Assembly (NCBI RefSeq): GCF_014201375.1
Contig: NZ_JACHDZ010000001.1
Coordinates: 1 to 64,000 of the forward strand
Reading direction: 5' to 3'
DNA length: 64,000 nt
From: Tunturiibacter empetritectus
GTDB taxonomy: Bacteria > Acidobacteriota > Terriglobia > Terriglobales > Acidobacteriaceae
In this document: positions 51,849 to 59,733 of the stretch, in pieces
Position numbering within the stretch: the first letter of the stretch is position 1
How the letters are laid out: each line of letters opens with the position of its first letter
The notes under the pieces: model-generated
What the model was told of the DNA's origin: nothing
Database searches by the model: none
Seen by the model: only the letters and a program-made list of their open reading frames with translations
Position numbers and translations under genes: made by a program

Positions 51849-53069
51849 TCAGGATTGGAGGATGCCTATTTTTCTGGCGACGGAGGAGAAGGTTTCGAGG
51901 GCCTGATCGATCTGCTCGCGGGTGTGTTCGCTGGTCATGATAGTGCGAATACGGGCTTTACCTTCGGGAACGGTGGGGAAGGCGATGCCGGTGGCCATGA
52001 CGCCGGCGTCGAAGAGGGCGCGGGAGTAGTCCATGGTGCGGCGGCTGTCTCCGATGATGATGGGGGTAATGGGGGTCTCGCTTTTGGGCGTGGTGTTGCC
52101 GCCTGTGTCAAAGCCGGCGTCGGCGAGCTGCTGCTTGAAGTAGCTGGTGTTGGCCCAGAGGCGGGCTATGCGGTCGGGCTCATTCTCCAATATGTCGAAG
52201 GCGGCGATGCAGGTGGCGGCGACCGAGGGTGGATGCGAGGTGGAGAAGAGGAAGGGCCGGGCGCGGTGATAGAGGTAGTCGATGAGGTCGCGGCTGCCGC
52301 AGACGTAGCCGCCGAGTGCTCCGATGGCCTTTGACAGGGTGCCGACCTGAACGTCGACTTTGTCGGTGGCGTGGAAGTGATCGACGGAGCCGCGACCGTT
52401 GCGACCGAGAACGCCTGAGGCGTGGGCGTCGTCGACCATCATGATGGCACCGTACTTTTCGCAGAGGTCGGCGAGTTTGTCGACGGGGCCGATGTCGCCG
52501 TCCATGGAGAAGACGCCGTCGGTGATGAGGAGCTTGCGGCCGGGCTCGTTCTGGACCTCTTGCAGGAGCTGCTCGGCGTGGGCGATATCTTTGTGGCGGA
52601 AGACTTTGATCTTGGCCTTCGAGAGGCGGGCACCGTCGATGATGCTGGCGTGGTTGAGCTCGTCGGAGAGGATGAAGTCTTCTTTGCCGAGGATGCTGGA
52701 GACGGTGCCGGCGTTGGCGGCGAAGCCGGACTGGAAGACGACGCAGGCCTCGACGCCTTTGAAGGCGGCGATCTTTTCTTCGAGCTCCATGTGGATGTGC
52801 ATGGTGCCGGCGATGGTGCGGACGGCGCCGGAGCCTACGCCGTATTTTTTTGTGGCGGCGATGGCGGCTTCTTCGAGGCGGGGGTCGTTGCAGAGGCCGA
52901 GGTAGTTGTTGGAGGCGAGGTTGATGACGCGCTTGCCGTCGTAGGTGCAGACGGGGGCCTGCTGGTCGTCGAGTACGCGCAGCTTGAAGAAGGTGCCGCG
53001 CTCGCGGAGATCGTCGAGCTGGGCGGTGAGGTGGGCAAGCTGGGGGCGTCTGGCGGCTGCGGAGGTCAT
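51849..53069 (-). CDS. kbl: Glycine C-acetyltransferase/alpha-oxoamine synthase
   Basis: 406-residue PLP enzyme of the alpha-oxoamine synthase group. INLASNNYLGLCNDPRLEEA, HIHMELEEKIAAFKGVEACV, DGVFSMDGDIGPVDKLADLC, DDAHASGVLGRNGRGSVDHF and the PLP Lys in VGTLSKAIGALGGYVCGS are all present. Best match is 2-amino-3-ketobutyrate CoA ligase (threonine/glycine interconversion). 8-amino-7-oxononanoate synthase (biotin) is the close alternative; no threonine dehydrogenase or biotin gene lies next to it to decide. Confidence 0.82.
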   Translation of the reverse strand: MTSAAARRPQLAHLTAQLDDLRERGTFFKLRVLDDQQAPVCTYDGKRVINLASNNYLGLCNDPRLEEAAIAATKKYGVGSGAVRTIAGTMHIHMELEEKIAAFKGVEACVVFQSGFAANAGTVSSILGKEDFILSDELNHASIIDGARLSKAKIKVFRHKDIAHAEQLLQEVQNEPGRKLLITDGVFSMDGDIGPVDKLADLCEKYGAIMMVDDAHASGVLGRNGRGSVDHFHATDKVDVQVGTLSKAIGALGGYVCGSRDLIDYLYHRARPFLFSTSHPPSVAATCIAAFDILENEPDRIARLWANTSYFKQQLADAGFDTGGNTTPKSETPITPIIIGDSRRTMDYSRALFDAGVMATGIAFPTVPEGKARIRTIMTSEHTREQIDQALETFSSVARKIGILQS

Positions 53070-53202
53070 GTAATTATCTTAAACCTTTTGTGGCCGGGCG
53101 GTCTCTGGTGCGGAATGAGCATCTTACGAGATGTATCGGTTTGCGATCTGCGACTTATTCGTCGCTGAAGCTTATTTTCGAAGTAAGAACGAGGATGGCA
53201 CG

Positions 53203-54117
53203 ATGAACTTTCAATATTCGGGCAAGACAGCTGGTGCAATGATGCTGGCGTTGGTGATGCTGGCTGGATGCAAGTCGAAGCAGGACGCTGCGATCGATCA
53301 GGCTAAAAAACAGGCAGCGGCTACAGGGCAGGCACAGCAGGTGGTTTCGACCGATGGCAATGGCAATGTGACCACCACGACAGTGCAGCCGCCGGCACAG
53401 GGACAGACTGCGCAAGCTGTGACGACGACTACGACTCCCGCGTCTCCAACGGCAACTGTGGCGCCCAACACGCCCGCTACCGCTCCTGGAACTCCTGATC
53501 AGACGGCCACGGGACAAGGGGCGACGCCGGGGCAGGTGGATTCTTCAGGACAACTCGTGACGGCGCCTGCTCCCGGGGCCGCACCGATTATTCGGCCGGC
53601 AGATGTGAATATTGCTGCGGGGACGAATCTAACCATTCGGATCAATCAACACATCAGCGTGAAGACCAGCCATGCCGGAGACCGGTTTACCGGAGAGGTG
53701 GAAGAGCCGGTGGTTGGCCGGGGTGATCGCGTCGTGATTCCGAGGGGTACGCCGGTGAGCGGTGTGGTGGTTGCTTCTCATCGACGGGGGCACTTCAAAG
53801 GGTCTTCGATCCTGGAGTTGAGGCTGACCTATCTCACTCTCAACGGGTCGCGATATGCGCTGGATACTTCGGATTTGACGCGGACGAAGAAGGGCAAGGG
53901 TAAGCGGTCGGCGGCGATTATTGGCGGCGGAGCGGGAGCGGGCATGCTCGTGGGCGGGTTGGCGACCGGAGGCGTTGGGCTTCTGGTTGGCGGGCTTGTT
54001 GGCGGTGGTGGCGGGACGCTCATAAGCGGGTTGACGGGGAATCGGGACATCGAGATTCCGGCTGAATCGATTGTGCGGTTCAAGCTGGCGGATAACCTGG
54101 TAATTCAGCCTTCTTAA
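53203..54117 (+). CDS. Lipoprotein with C-terminal glycine zipper
   Basis: 304 residues. The N-terminus (MMLALVMLAGCKSKQDAAID) has a lipobox LAGC. A low-complexity Thr/Ala/Pro/Gln linker (about 30-145) leads to a beta-rich domain (INQHISVKTSHAGDRFTGEV; VIPRGTPVSGVVVASHRRGH) and a Gly-rich membrane-like segment (IIGGGAGAGMLVGGLATGGV), a glycine zipper of the kind that inserts into membranes. Role unknown, probably envelope. I chose ATG 53203, since the frame upstream lacks signals. A shared terminator separates it from miaA. Confidence 0.78.
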   Translation: MNFQYSGKTAGAMMLALVMLAGCKSKQDAAIDQAKKQAAATGQAQQVVSTDGNGNVTTTTVQPPAQGQTAQAVTTTTTPASPTATVAPNTPATAPGTPDQTATGQGATPGQVDSSGQLVTAPAPGAAPIIRPADVNIAAGTNLTIRINQHISVKTSHAGDRFTGEVEEPVVGRGDRVVIPRGTPVSGVVVASHRRGHFKGSSILELRLTYLTLNGSRYALDTSDLTRTKKGKGKRSAAIIGGGAGAGMLVGGLATGGVGLLVGGLVGGGGGTLISGLTGNRDIEIPAESIVRFKLADNLVIQPS

Positions 54118-54140
54118 TTTTTGTTCGAAGACCTGAAGGA

Positions 54141-54172
54141 AAAAGCTCATCCTTGCGGGTGGGCTTTTTTCT
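54141..54172. terminator. Bidirectional terminator
   Basis: AAAAAGCTCATCC pairs with GGGTGGGCTTTTT around a TTGC loop. Each strand ends in a T-rich run, so it serves both the lipoprotein gene and miaA. Confidence 0.75.
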
Positions 54173-54174
54173 TG

Positions 54175-55134
54175 TCAGTGAAGATGCTTTGCGACGAGGT
54201 GATGGGCCTGGTCTGTGATGTCTGCGTCGCCGCCGCAGCCAGGAAGCCAGTGCATGTCGGGTTCGCGGCGGAACCAGGTGAGCTGGCGCTTGGCGTAGTT
54301 GCGATGGCCTTGCTGGGCTTGCGCGACGGCTTGCTCGCGGGTGAGCTCGTTGCGGAGGACGGCGACGGCTTCAGCATAGCCGAGTGAGGTGAGGGGACGG
54401 CAGGCTTCGCCATAGCGGGCTATAAGGCGCTCTGTCTCCTCGACGAGACCGCGGGCGAACATGCTGGCTGCGCGCTGGTTGATGCGTTGGTAGAGGAGGG
54501 AGCGGGCGGGGTTGAGGCCGAGGCGCAGGATGCGATAGCCGGTGAGGGCGTCGCGGCCTTGCTGCCATTGTTCGGTCATGGGAGTTCGCTTGTTGGGGCT
54601 GAGGCTTTGGCCGGTTGCGAGAGAGATCTCGATGGCGCGTACGACTTTGGGGACGTCGTTGGGGTGAATGGTTGCTGCTGCGGCCTGGTCGAGGCGGGTC
54701 AGGATGCGATGCAGATAGGCAGGGCTGCGGGTCGAGGCGATGTTGCGGAGGCGTTCGCGCTGGCCGGGTTTTTGTGGAGGTGCGGGGAAGAGGCCGTCGA
54801 TGAGGGCCCGGAGATAGAGGCCGGTTCCGCCCGCGATGATGGGGAGATGACCGCGTTCGGTGATGCCGGCGAGGGCTTCGCGAGCCTGACGGCTGTAGTC
54901 GCCGGCGGTGCATGACTCGTCGGGCCAGGCGATGTCGATCATGTGGTGGGGGACGAGGGCGCGCTCTTCGTGGGTGGGCTTGGCGGTGCCGATCTCCATC
55001 TCGCGGTAGACGGCGACTGAGTCGCAGCTGATGATCTCGCCGTTGAACTGCTGAGCGAGCGAGAGCGCGAGGGAGGTTTTGCCGCTGGCCGTGGGACCTG
55101 CGAGAACGATGAGGGGATGTTCAGGCGGCTTCAC
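54175..55134 (-). CDS. miaA: tRNA dimethylallyltransferase
   Basis: Adds the isopentenyl group to A37 of tRNAs reading UNN codons. The P-loop is LIVLAGPTASGKTSLALSLA near residue 10, followed by EIISCDSVAVYREMEIGTAK, HHMIDIAWPDESCTAGDYSR, IIAGGTGLYLRALIDGLF and RQLTWFRREPDMHW, which are family hallmarks. I chose GTG 55134, which overlaps the TGA of the preceding small ORF (GTGA) and gives 319 residues, the usual size; the frame is open to 55689 but that extension looks non-coding. Confidence 0.93.
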   Translation of the reverse strand: MKPPEHPLIVLAGPTASGKTSLALSLAQQFNGEIISCDSVAVYREMEIGTAKPTHEERALVPHHMIDIAWPDESCTAGDYSRQAREALAGITERGHLPIIAGGTGLYLRALIDGLFPAPPQKPGQRERLRNIASTRSPAYLHRILTRLDQAAAATIHPNDVPKVVRAIEISLATGQSLSPNKRTPMTEQWQQGRDALTGYRILRLGLNPARSLLYQRINQRAASMFARGLVEETERLIARYGEACRPLTSLGYAEAVAVLRNELTREQAVAQAQQGHRNYAKRQLTWFRREPDMHWLPGCGGDADITDQAHHLVAKHLH

Positions 55135-55364
55135 CAAAGGCGCCACCAGCCTGGATGAAAGAGGTTGTGGACGCCAGCGCGGAGAAGACTGAAGAGGAAC
55201 ACGACGAGGGCTAACAGAAGTAGGCCGCGAATCTGGCGGCGGCGTTCTGTCTGAAGGGGTTCGGTTGGGTTCTGATGTGCGATGTTGGTAGCCGGAGTTT
55301 TCTCTGAAGCTCTTCTCGATGATAGATGACGAGGCGCAAACAAGGCTTCGGTACATTTGCTCAA
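55131..55364 (-). CDS. Small membrane protein upstream of miaA
   Basis: The frame ends ...NPTEPLQTERRRQIRG, a 16-residue hydrophobic span (LLLLALVVFLFSLLRA), then HPGWWRLW and TGA. A positive stretch followed by one helix suggests a single-pass inner-membrane protein. The miaA GTG overlaps the stop by 4 bases. The start is unsettled: there is no ATG in the frame, and TTG at 55364 or 55343 are candidates without a strong ribosome binding site. The protein-like sequence begins around 55300. Function unknown. Confidence 0.5.
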   Translation of the reverse strand: MSKCTEALFAPRHLSSRRASEKTPATNIAHQNPTEPLQTERRRQIRGLLLLALVVFLFSLLRAGVHNLFHPGWWRLW

Positions 55365-55392
55365 AAGACAGCTGAGATGTGATCCTTGAGAG

Positions 55393-55854
55393 ATGATGCT
55401 GAAGAAGATGATCTGTGCGGTAGCAGGATTTTTGTTGGCCTGCGGTGTTCCTGTTGTCGCACAGGAGAAGGGTTTGTGGCGTGCAGAGAGTTCTACGGCA
55501 CAGAATATTACGGGTGATGTGGCCTTCGGCGGGGAGAAGATGTCGATCAACTTTACGAGCTTCGTGGTTGCGCAGATACGTTCTCTCGAGCCGGGCGAGG
55601 TGAGCGCAGTCTTCGATGCAGACAGCGGTGCCGGCGGGAGTGGCAACCTCTTCAGGCTGAATATCCCGGCTGCAAAGAAGTTTCTGCACAAAAATACTCT
55701 ATGCGGTACTGAAGATGTGCAGTGGATGGCGACTTACGTTGTTGGGCGCTCGTTGAAGATTGCATTTTTCTCGGGACCAAAGATGCCGGTATTCGCGTTG
55801 AATGAGATCGCAAATTCGACGGAGTTGTGCGGCACGTTTTCTTATGTTCGGTGA
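55393..55854 (+). CDS. Small secreted protein of unknown function
   Basis: 153 residues. Signal peptide KKMICAVAGFLLACGVPVVA, with cleavage near AQEKG. The mature part has two cysteines (NTLCGTEDVQWMATYVVG and STELCGTFSYVR), which may form a disulfide. The frame opens with two ATGs (55393 and 55396); no strong ribosome binding site. It is divergent from the small membrane-protein ORF and is followed by repeat copy 5. Confidence 0.72.
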   Translation: MMLKKMICAVAGFLLACGVPVVAQEKGLWRAESSTAQNITGDVAFGGEKMSINFTSFVVAQIRSLEPGEVSAVFDADSGAGGSGNLFRLNIPAAKKFLHKNTLCGTEDVQWMATYVVGRSLKIAFFSGPKMPVFALNEIANSTELCGTFSYVR

Positions 55855-55869
55855 GCTGCTTGCCCCTTG

Positions 55870-55953
55870 TGTCCTGCCGGACGGGCCCGCTGCGCGCGGG
55901 GCGGTCACTTCGTGACTTTTGTACCGCTTCGCAGGTCGCTCCCGTTGGTCGCG
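55870..55953 (+). repeat. Intergenic palindromic repeat, copy 5 (single)
   Basis: TGTCCTGCCGGACGGGCCCG through GGCGGTCACTTCGTGAC to CGCTCCCGTTGGTCGCG. A half-element lying 11 bases past the stop of the TonB-type gene on the other strand. Confidence 0.82.
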
Positions 55954-55964
55954 AATGAAGGCGA

Positions 55965-56999
55965 TTAGGGTAGGGGCTTGTTGGTGAGGAAGTCGATGCG
56001 TAGTTCGAGGTTGGGGCCGTGGAAGTTGGCGGGGAGCGGGGGGAACTGGCCTACGCCGGTGATGCCGCCCCAGCAGGCGCGGTCGATGGCCTGATCCTGA
56101 CTGCTGCCGTCGAGGTTCATGGCGGCGATGCGGCCGTCGGGAAGGATGGTGAAGCGGATGAGGGTCTCGCCTTGTTTGTTGAGGGGCGGACGTGCCTCTT
56201 CGGGGATGAGTGGGATCCAGTTGCGCTTGATGTCACCGAGGATGCGACGAATGTAGGGGCCGAAGTCGACGCCTTGCGTGTCGGAGAGGATCTCGGCGCC
56301 GGTGCCCATGCCGGCGCGTCCACTGGATTGGCCCCCGCTGTAGTCGCCGGCGCTGCCGTGGTCGCGGGCGGCACCCTGGGCGGCCTGGCGGATGGCGTCG
56401 CCTGCGGTCTGGTTGGGGTTGCCGAAGTTTGGCCGGGTTGGGACTGGCTTTGGTGCCTCGACCAGAGCCTGCTGGGCGGGTTGCTGCGTAGGCTGAGGCT
56501 GTGGAGACGGAGGCAGCGGTGTCGCCTGTTGCTGAGGAGTCGGCTGCGCGGCGGGTGGTGTGGGAGTTGGCGGAGCGGGGGCAGCGGGTGTGGGCGGAAC
56601 GGGCTTGCGCATCGCTTGAAGCTGTTTCAACATCTTTTGGTCAACGACTGGCTGCGCCGGCCGTGCCTTGGGGGTTCTGGGTGCGATTTTGGCGAGGTTC
56701 GTCGGGTCGTCGAGGCGGGTCAGTTGCTGGTCGCGTTCTTTGAGCACCTGGGCGGGACTGATGAGGCGGGGCTGATGGAAGAGTACGCGGGGGCCATAGA
56801 AGAGGAACCAGCCGATGGCCAGGTAGATGATGAGCGAGATGTAGATGGACTCGCGGAAGCGCGCTTTGGAGCGTTCGTCGTCGAGAGAGTCCAGCAGGTG
56901 AATGAGCTCACGCTCGTCGAGTTCGCCGAAGCGGCCGGTGCGCACCTTTACGGGCTGGTTGGGCGGTGCGGATTTGGGCGGAGTCTCGAGTAGGGGCAT
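55965..56999 (-). CDS. TonB/TolA-type envelope energy-transducer protein
   Basis: 344 residues. A cytoplasmic N-terminus (about 60) is followed by one membrane helix (IYISLIIYLAIGWFLFYGP), a long Pro/Gln-rich periplasmic arm (about 120-180, PPTPAAPAPPTPTPP and the like), and a C-terminal domain (GPYIRRILGDIKRNWIPLIP; TLIRFTILPDGRIAAMNLDG; GQFPPLPANFHGPNLELRID) typical of TonB C-termini. It may connect the proton motive force to outer-membrane receptors, but no ExbB/ExbD gene is here. It could also be a TolA-like protein. Confidence 0.85.
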   Translation of the reverse strand: MPLLETPPKSAPPNQPVKVRTGRFGELDERELIHLLDSLDDERSKARFRESIYISLIIYLAIGWFLFYGPRVLFHQPRLISPAQVLKERDQQLTRLDDPTNLAKIAPRTPKARPAQPVVDQKMLKQLQAMRKPVPPTPAAPAPPTPTPPAAQPTPQQQATPLPPSPQPQPTQQPAQQALVEAPKPVPTRPNFGNPNQTAGDAIRQAAQGAARDHGSAGDYSGGQSSGRAGMGTGAEILSDTQGVDFGPYIRRILGDIKRNWIPLIPEEARPPLNKQGETLIRFTILPDGRIAAMNLDGSSQDQAIDRACWGGITGVGQFPPLPANFHGPNLELRIDFLTNKPLP

Positions 57000-57180
57000 G
57001 GGCTATGAGGTCTGACGTGTACGGGGGGCGAAAGTTTCGTGCGGGATGGATTGTGACACTCCCGGCAGGATGCACCGGGTTGCACAGTCCTCTCTAGTTT
57101 CTCATCTTTGATGCTTGTGTTGGGAAAAGAAGCGTTTCGGGAAACTTTCGGACAGACAGGGGAAACCGTAGACTGGGAGG

Positions 57181-57720
57181 GTGACTCTAAAATTTGCGCC
57201 CGATGTTCGTGCCGTTGTGCTGACAATCAGCGACCGCTGTTCTCGCGGGGAACAGATGGACTTATCGGGGCCTGCTGTGTGCGAGCTGCTGGAAGATGCC
57301 GGGGTGGGACAGGTGTTGAGCGAGATGTTGCCGGATGAGGTCGATCAGATTGCCGAAGCTTTGAGGCGTAACGCGAAAGTTGTAGACCTGATTGTGACGA
57401 CCGGTGGGACAGGGCTGGCGAAACGCGATGTAACGCCGGAGGCTACGAGGATGGTCTGTGAGCGGTTGGTCGATGGGTTATCGGAGCGCATGAGAGCCGA
57501 CGGGCTGCTGCAGACGCCGCTGGCAGCGTTGAGTCGTGCGGTTTGCGGGACTCTGGGAGATGCGCTGATTGTGAATCTGCCGGGGAGCCCGTCTGGCGCG
57601 AAGAGTTCGCTCGCGTCAATTCTGTCGGTGCTGCCGCATGCCTTGGATTTGCTGGCGGGGCGGACGGCTCATCATGCATTCACAGAGGGCGATCAGCATG
57701 GAAGAACCGACGGCAATTAG
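57181..57720 (+). CDS. Molybdopterin adenylyltransferase/MoaB-type protein
   Basis: 179 residues of the MogA/MoaB group, which activates molybdopterin for molybdenum insertion. DVRAVVLTISDRCSRGEQMD near residue 10, LIVTTGGTGLAKRDVTPEAT near residue 65 (GGTG motif and the Asp region) and VNLPGSPSGAKSSLASILSV are conserved. The start appears to be GTG 57181, but GGAGG touches it directly, so spacing is unusual and the true start may differ. No other cofactor genes are near. The next gene starts 15 bases later. Confidence 0.85.
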   Translation: MTLKFAPDVRAVVLTISDRCSRGEQMDLSGPAVCELLEDAGVGQVLSEMLPDEVDQIAEALRRNAKVVDLIVTTGGTGLAKRDVTPEATRMVCERLVDGLSERMRADGLLQTPLAALSRAVCGTLGDALIVNLPGSPSGAKSSLASILSVLPHALDLLAGRTAHHAFTEGDQHGRTDGN

Positions 57721-57735
57721 AATGAGAAGGACCTC

Positions 57736-58383
57736 GTGAAGATCTCTCCCGTTGCACTTCTGCATAAGTTGAATGTCGTGATGCTTGCGGCACTGAAGCC
57801 GCTCGGCGTGTGGGGTATCGGCGCGCTGGCGGTGATCGATTCGGCGGCAATTCCGGTGCCGATCGATGCTCTGCTCATCGACTATGTGGTGCACGATAAG
57901 TCACGTTTCTTGCTCTATTGCTTTATGGCGGCCGTAGGTTCTGCAATTGGAAGTTTGTTGCCTTACTACCTTGGGCGCGCGGGTGGGGAGCTGTTTCTGC
58001 TGAAACGGATCAACCGGCAGAGGTACGAGCAGATGCGGGACCGGTTCGCGAAGCAGGAGTTTCTCGCGATCATGATTCCTGCGATGATGCCGCCGCCGAC
58101 GCCGGTGAAGCTGTTTGAGTTTGCCGCGGGCGTGTTCGAGATGAAGATGCTGTGGTTCTTCAGTGCGATCTGCGTCGGCAAGTTTATTCGGTTTTTGATC
58201 TGGGCCATTATCACGATCACGTACGGGCCTGCGATTCTGCATATGATTACGCGCGCGATTCATCAGCACCTTGCTTATGTGCTTGGGTTCAGCGGCATTT
58301 TGATTGTGCTGCTGCTGGTGTACGTGCTGCGGAAGGTGTTCGACCGGCGGCGGGGAACGACGCTTCCGGTGGAAGAGAATTAG
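57736..58383 (+). CDS. DedA-family membrane protein
   Basis: 215 residues with about five hydrophobic segments. LGVWGIGALAVIDSAAIPVP is the conserved first reentrant loop, AVGSAIGSLLPYYLGRAGGE carries the family GxxxG pattern, and IPAMMPPPTPVKLFEFAAGV with FSAICVGKFIRFLIWA matches the second half. DedA proteins act in lipid flipping and membrane homeostasis. GTG 57736 follows GAAGGAC. The gene is 15 bases behind the MoaB-type gene, so probably co-transcribed. Confidence 0.88.
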   Translation: MKISPVALLHKLNVVMLAALKPLGVWGIGALAVIDSAAIPVPIDALLIDYVVHDKSRFLLYCFMAAVGSAIGSLLPYYLGRAGGELFLLKRINRQRYEQMRDRFAKQEFLAIMIPAMMPPPTPVKLFEFAAGVFEMKMLWFFSAICVGKFIRFLIWAIITITYGPAILHMITRAIHQHLAYVLGFSGILIVLLLVYVLRKVFDRRRGTTLPVEEN

Positions 58384-58397
58384 GAAGTTTCAAGTTG

Positions 58398-59495
58398 CTA
58401 ATGCTGGATGCGGCCGTCCATCTCCATGCGGACGATGCGCCGGTCGTTGTTGAGGTAGACGGCGCCTGAGAGTGGGGGCTTTTCGCGGCCAGCCAGGAAT
58501 GGTGTGTCGTAGAAGAAGCGCAGGTCGCGGAAGGTGACGGTGGTGAGGCCTTCTTCGTTGGGGCCGATGTCGGTGACTACAGGAAACTGCGACCAGTCGA
58601 GGTAGGCTTCACCGAGCCAGCTGCGTTTGGCTACGAGGGTGGCCAGGGTAGTGGGTGGCTTATAGATGACGTCGGCCTGGGTGCTGGTGGTGACTACGCT
58701 GTTGAGTGTGTCGATGGTGGCGAGCTGGTAGAACTGCGGAGTTTCGGCGATTGTCTGCCAACGAAATGGATTGATGGGGTTGGGGCTGGCGAAGACGCGT
58801 GAGACAGGCGCTTCGCTGTAGTCGGTGGATTGGGCGAGTTGGAGCGCCTTGGCGTGTTCGACGAAGCGAAGAGTCCAGAGGACGGCGATGGCGAGGAGGG
58901 CGAAGATGGCCCAGCCTCGTCCGCGGAACGCTTGCTTGCGTGCGCCTACTTCGCTGTTGATGAGACCGAAGAGGGAGGGCGCGATAAGAGCCAGGAGCAG
59001 GAGGAGAAAGATGACAGGCTCGAAGATGAAGACGATGGAGCCGGCGTACCAGTGGGGGTTGAAGGGAAAGAAGGGGCGGATGCCGTAGTTGTTGGTCCAG
59101 TCGAGCAGAAGGTGGCTGAGCAGGGCGACGAGGGAGAAGCAGTAGAGCAGGCCCCAGCGGATGGGGGCGTGTCGATGAGGTAGCGGGGTGGTGGTGGGGT
59201 CATACGGAAGGGTGGGGTCGGGTTGCTTACGGGCTTCGTTGCGGCGGCTTCGCCAGTGGTGGAAGAGCCAGAAGCCGCCGACGATAACGGCGGCTTCGAG
59301 AGGGATGCCGAGGAGGGTGTGGGTCCAGCCGCGATGATGCTGGAAGGCTGCGATGGGGCCGCGGATCGACCAGAGGGTGTCAAGGTCGGGAGCTTCGGCG
59401 GCGAGGGTCATCGCTACGGTGGCGTAGGCTGCTTTGCGATTGAAGCCGGCGCGGGAGAGGACGGCTCCCGTCATGAGGTGGGTGATGGGTTCCAT
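58398..59495 (-). CDS. Membrane-bound metal-dependent hydrolase (YdjM/DUF457-like)
   Basis: 365 residues. The N-terminus MEPITHLMTGAVLSRAGFNR and AAFQHHRGWTHTLLGIPLEA place it in the YdjM/LexA-regulated group, where the His residues and AAEAPDLDTLWS (Asp) are the supposed metal ligands. HLLLDWTNNYGIRPFFPFN adds a second His/Asp site. Several membrane helices lie between about 60 and 210, and the C-terminal 150 residues form a soluble domain. It converges with the DedA gene with 14 bases between, and copy 6 of the repeat lies upstream. Confidence 0.82.
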   Translation of the reverse strand: MEPITHLMTGAVLSRAGFNRKAAYATVAMTLAAEAPDLDTLWSIRGPIAAFQHHRGWTHTLLGIPLEAAVIVGGFWLFHHWRSRRNEARKQPDPTLPYDPTTTPLPHRHAPIRWGLLYCFSLVALLSHLLLDWTNNYGIRPFFPFNPHWYAGSIVFIFEPVIFLLLLLALIAPSLFGLINSEVGARKQAFRGRGWAIFALLAIAVLWTLRFVEHAKALQLAQSTDYSEAPVSRVFASPNPINPFRWQTIAETPQFYQLATIDTLNSVVTTSTQADVIYKPPTTLATLVAKRSWLGEAYLDWSQFPVVTDIGPNEEGLTTVTFRDLRFFYDTPFLAGREKPPLSGAVYLNNDRRIVRMEMDGRIQH

Positions 59496-59526
59496 GCTGA
59501 TGCGATGTTAGCTTGTTTCGAGGCGA

Positions 59527-59708
59527 TGTCCTGCCGGACGGGCCCACTGCGCGTGGGGCGGGCGTTCACACGCCTTTTTAGAGCTTCGCGTGGTCCTCCC
59601 GTTGGTCGGAATCAACTTTTTCCTCGCGACCAACGGGAGCGCCAACCGAAGGGGTATACGCGTCACGAAGTGACCGCCCCACGCGCAGTGGGCCCGTCCG
59701 GCAGGACA
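59527..59708 (+). repeat. Intergenic palindromic repeat, copy 6 (inverted pair, perfect arms)
   Basis: The left end TGTCCTGCCGGACGGGCC... is repeated in perfect inverted form at the right end for 35 bases (59527-59561 with 59674-59708). The inner CTCCCGTTGGTCG also has an inverted partner (CGACCAACGGGAG). It ends 25 bases before the gatB ATG. Confidence 0.92.
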
Positions 59709-59733
59709 TGAGCTTGGTAGAATCAAGTTGTCT

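Noticed and set aside
54175..55689. 504-residue version of miaA
   Set aside because: The first 185 residues look non-coding and overlap the small membrane-protein frame; GTG 55134 gives the family length.
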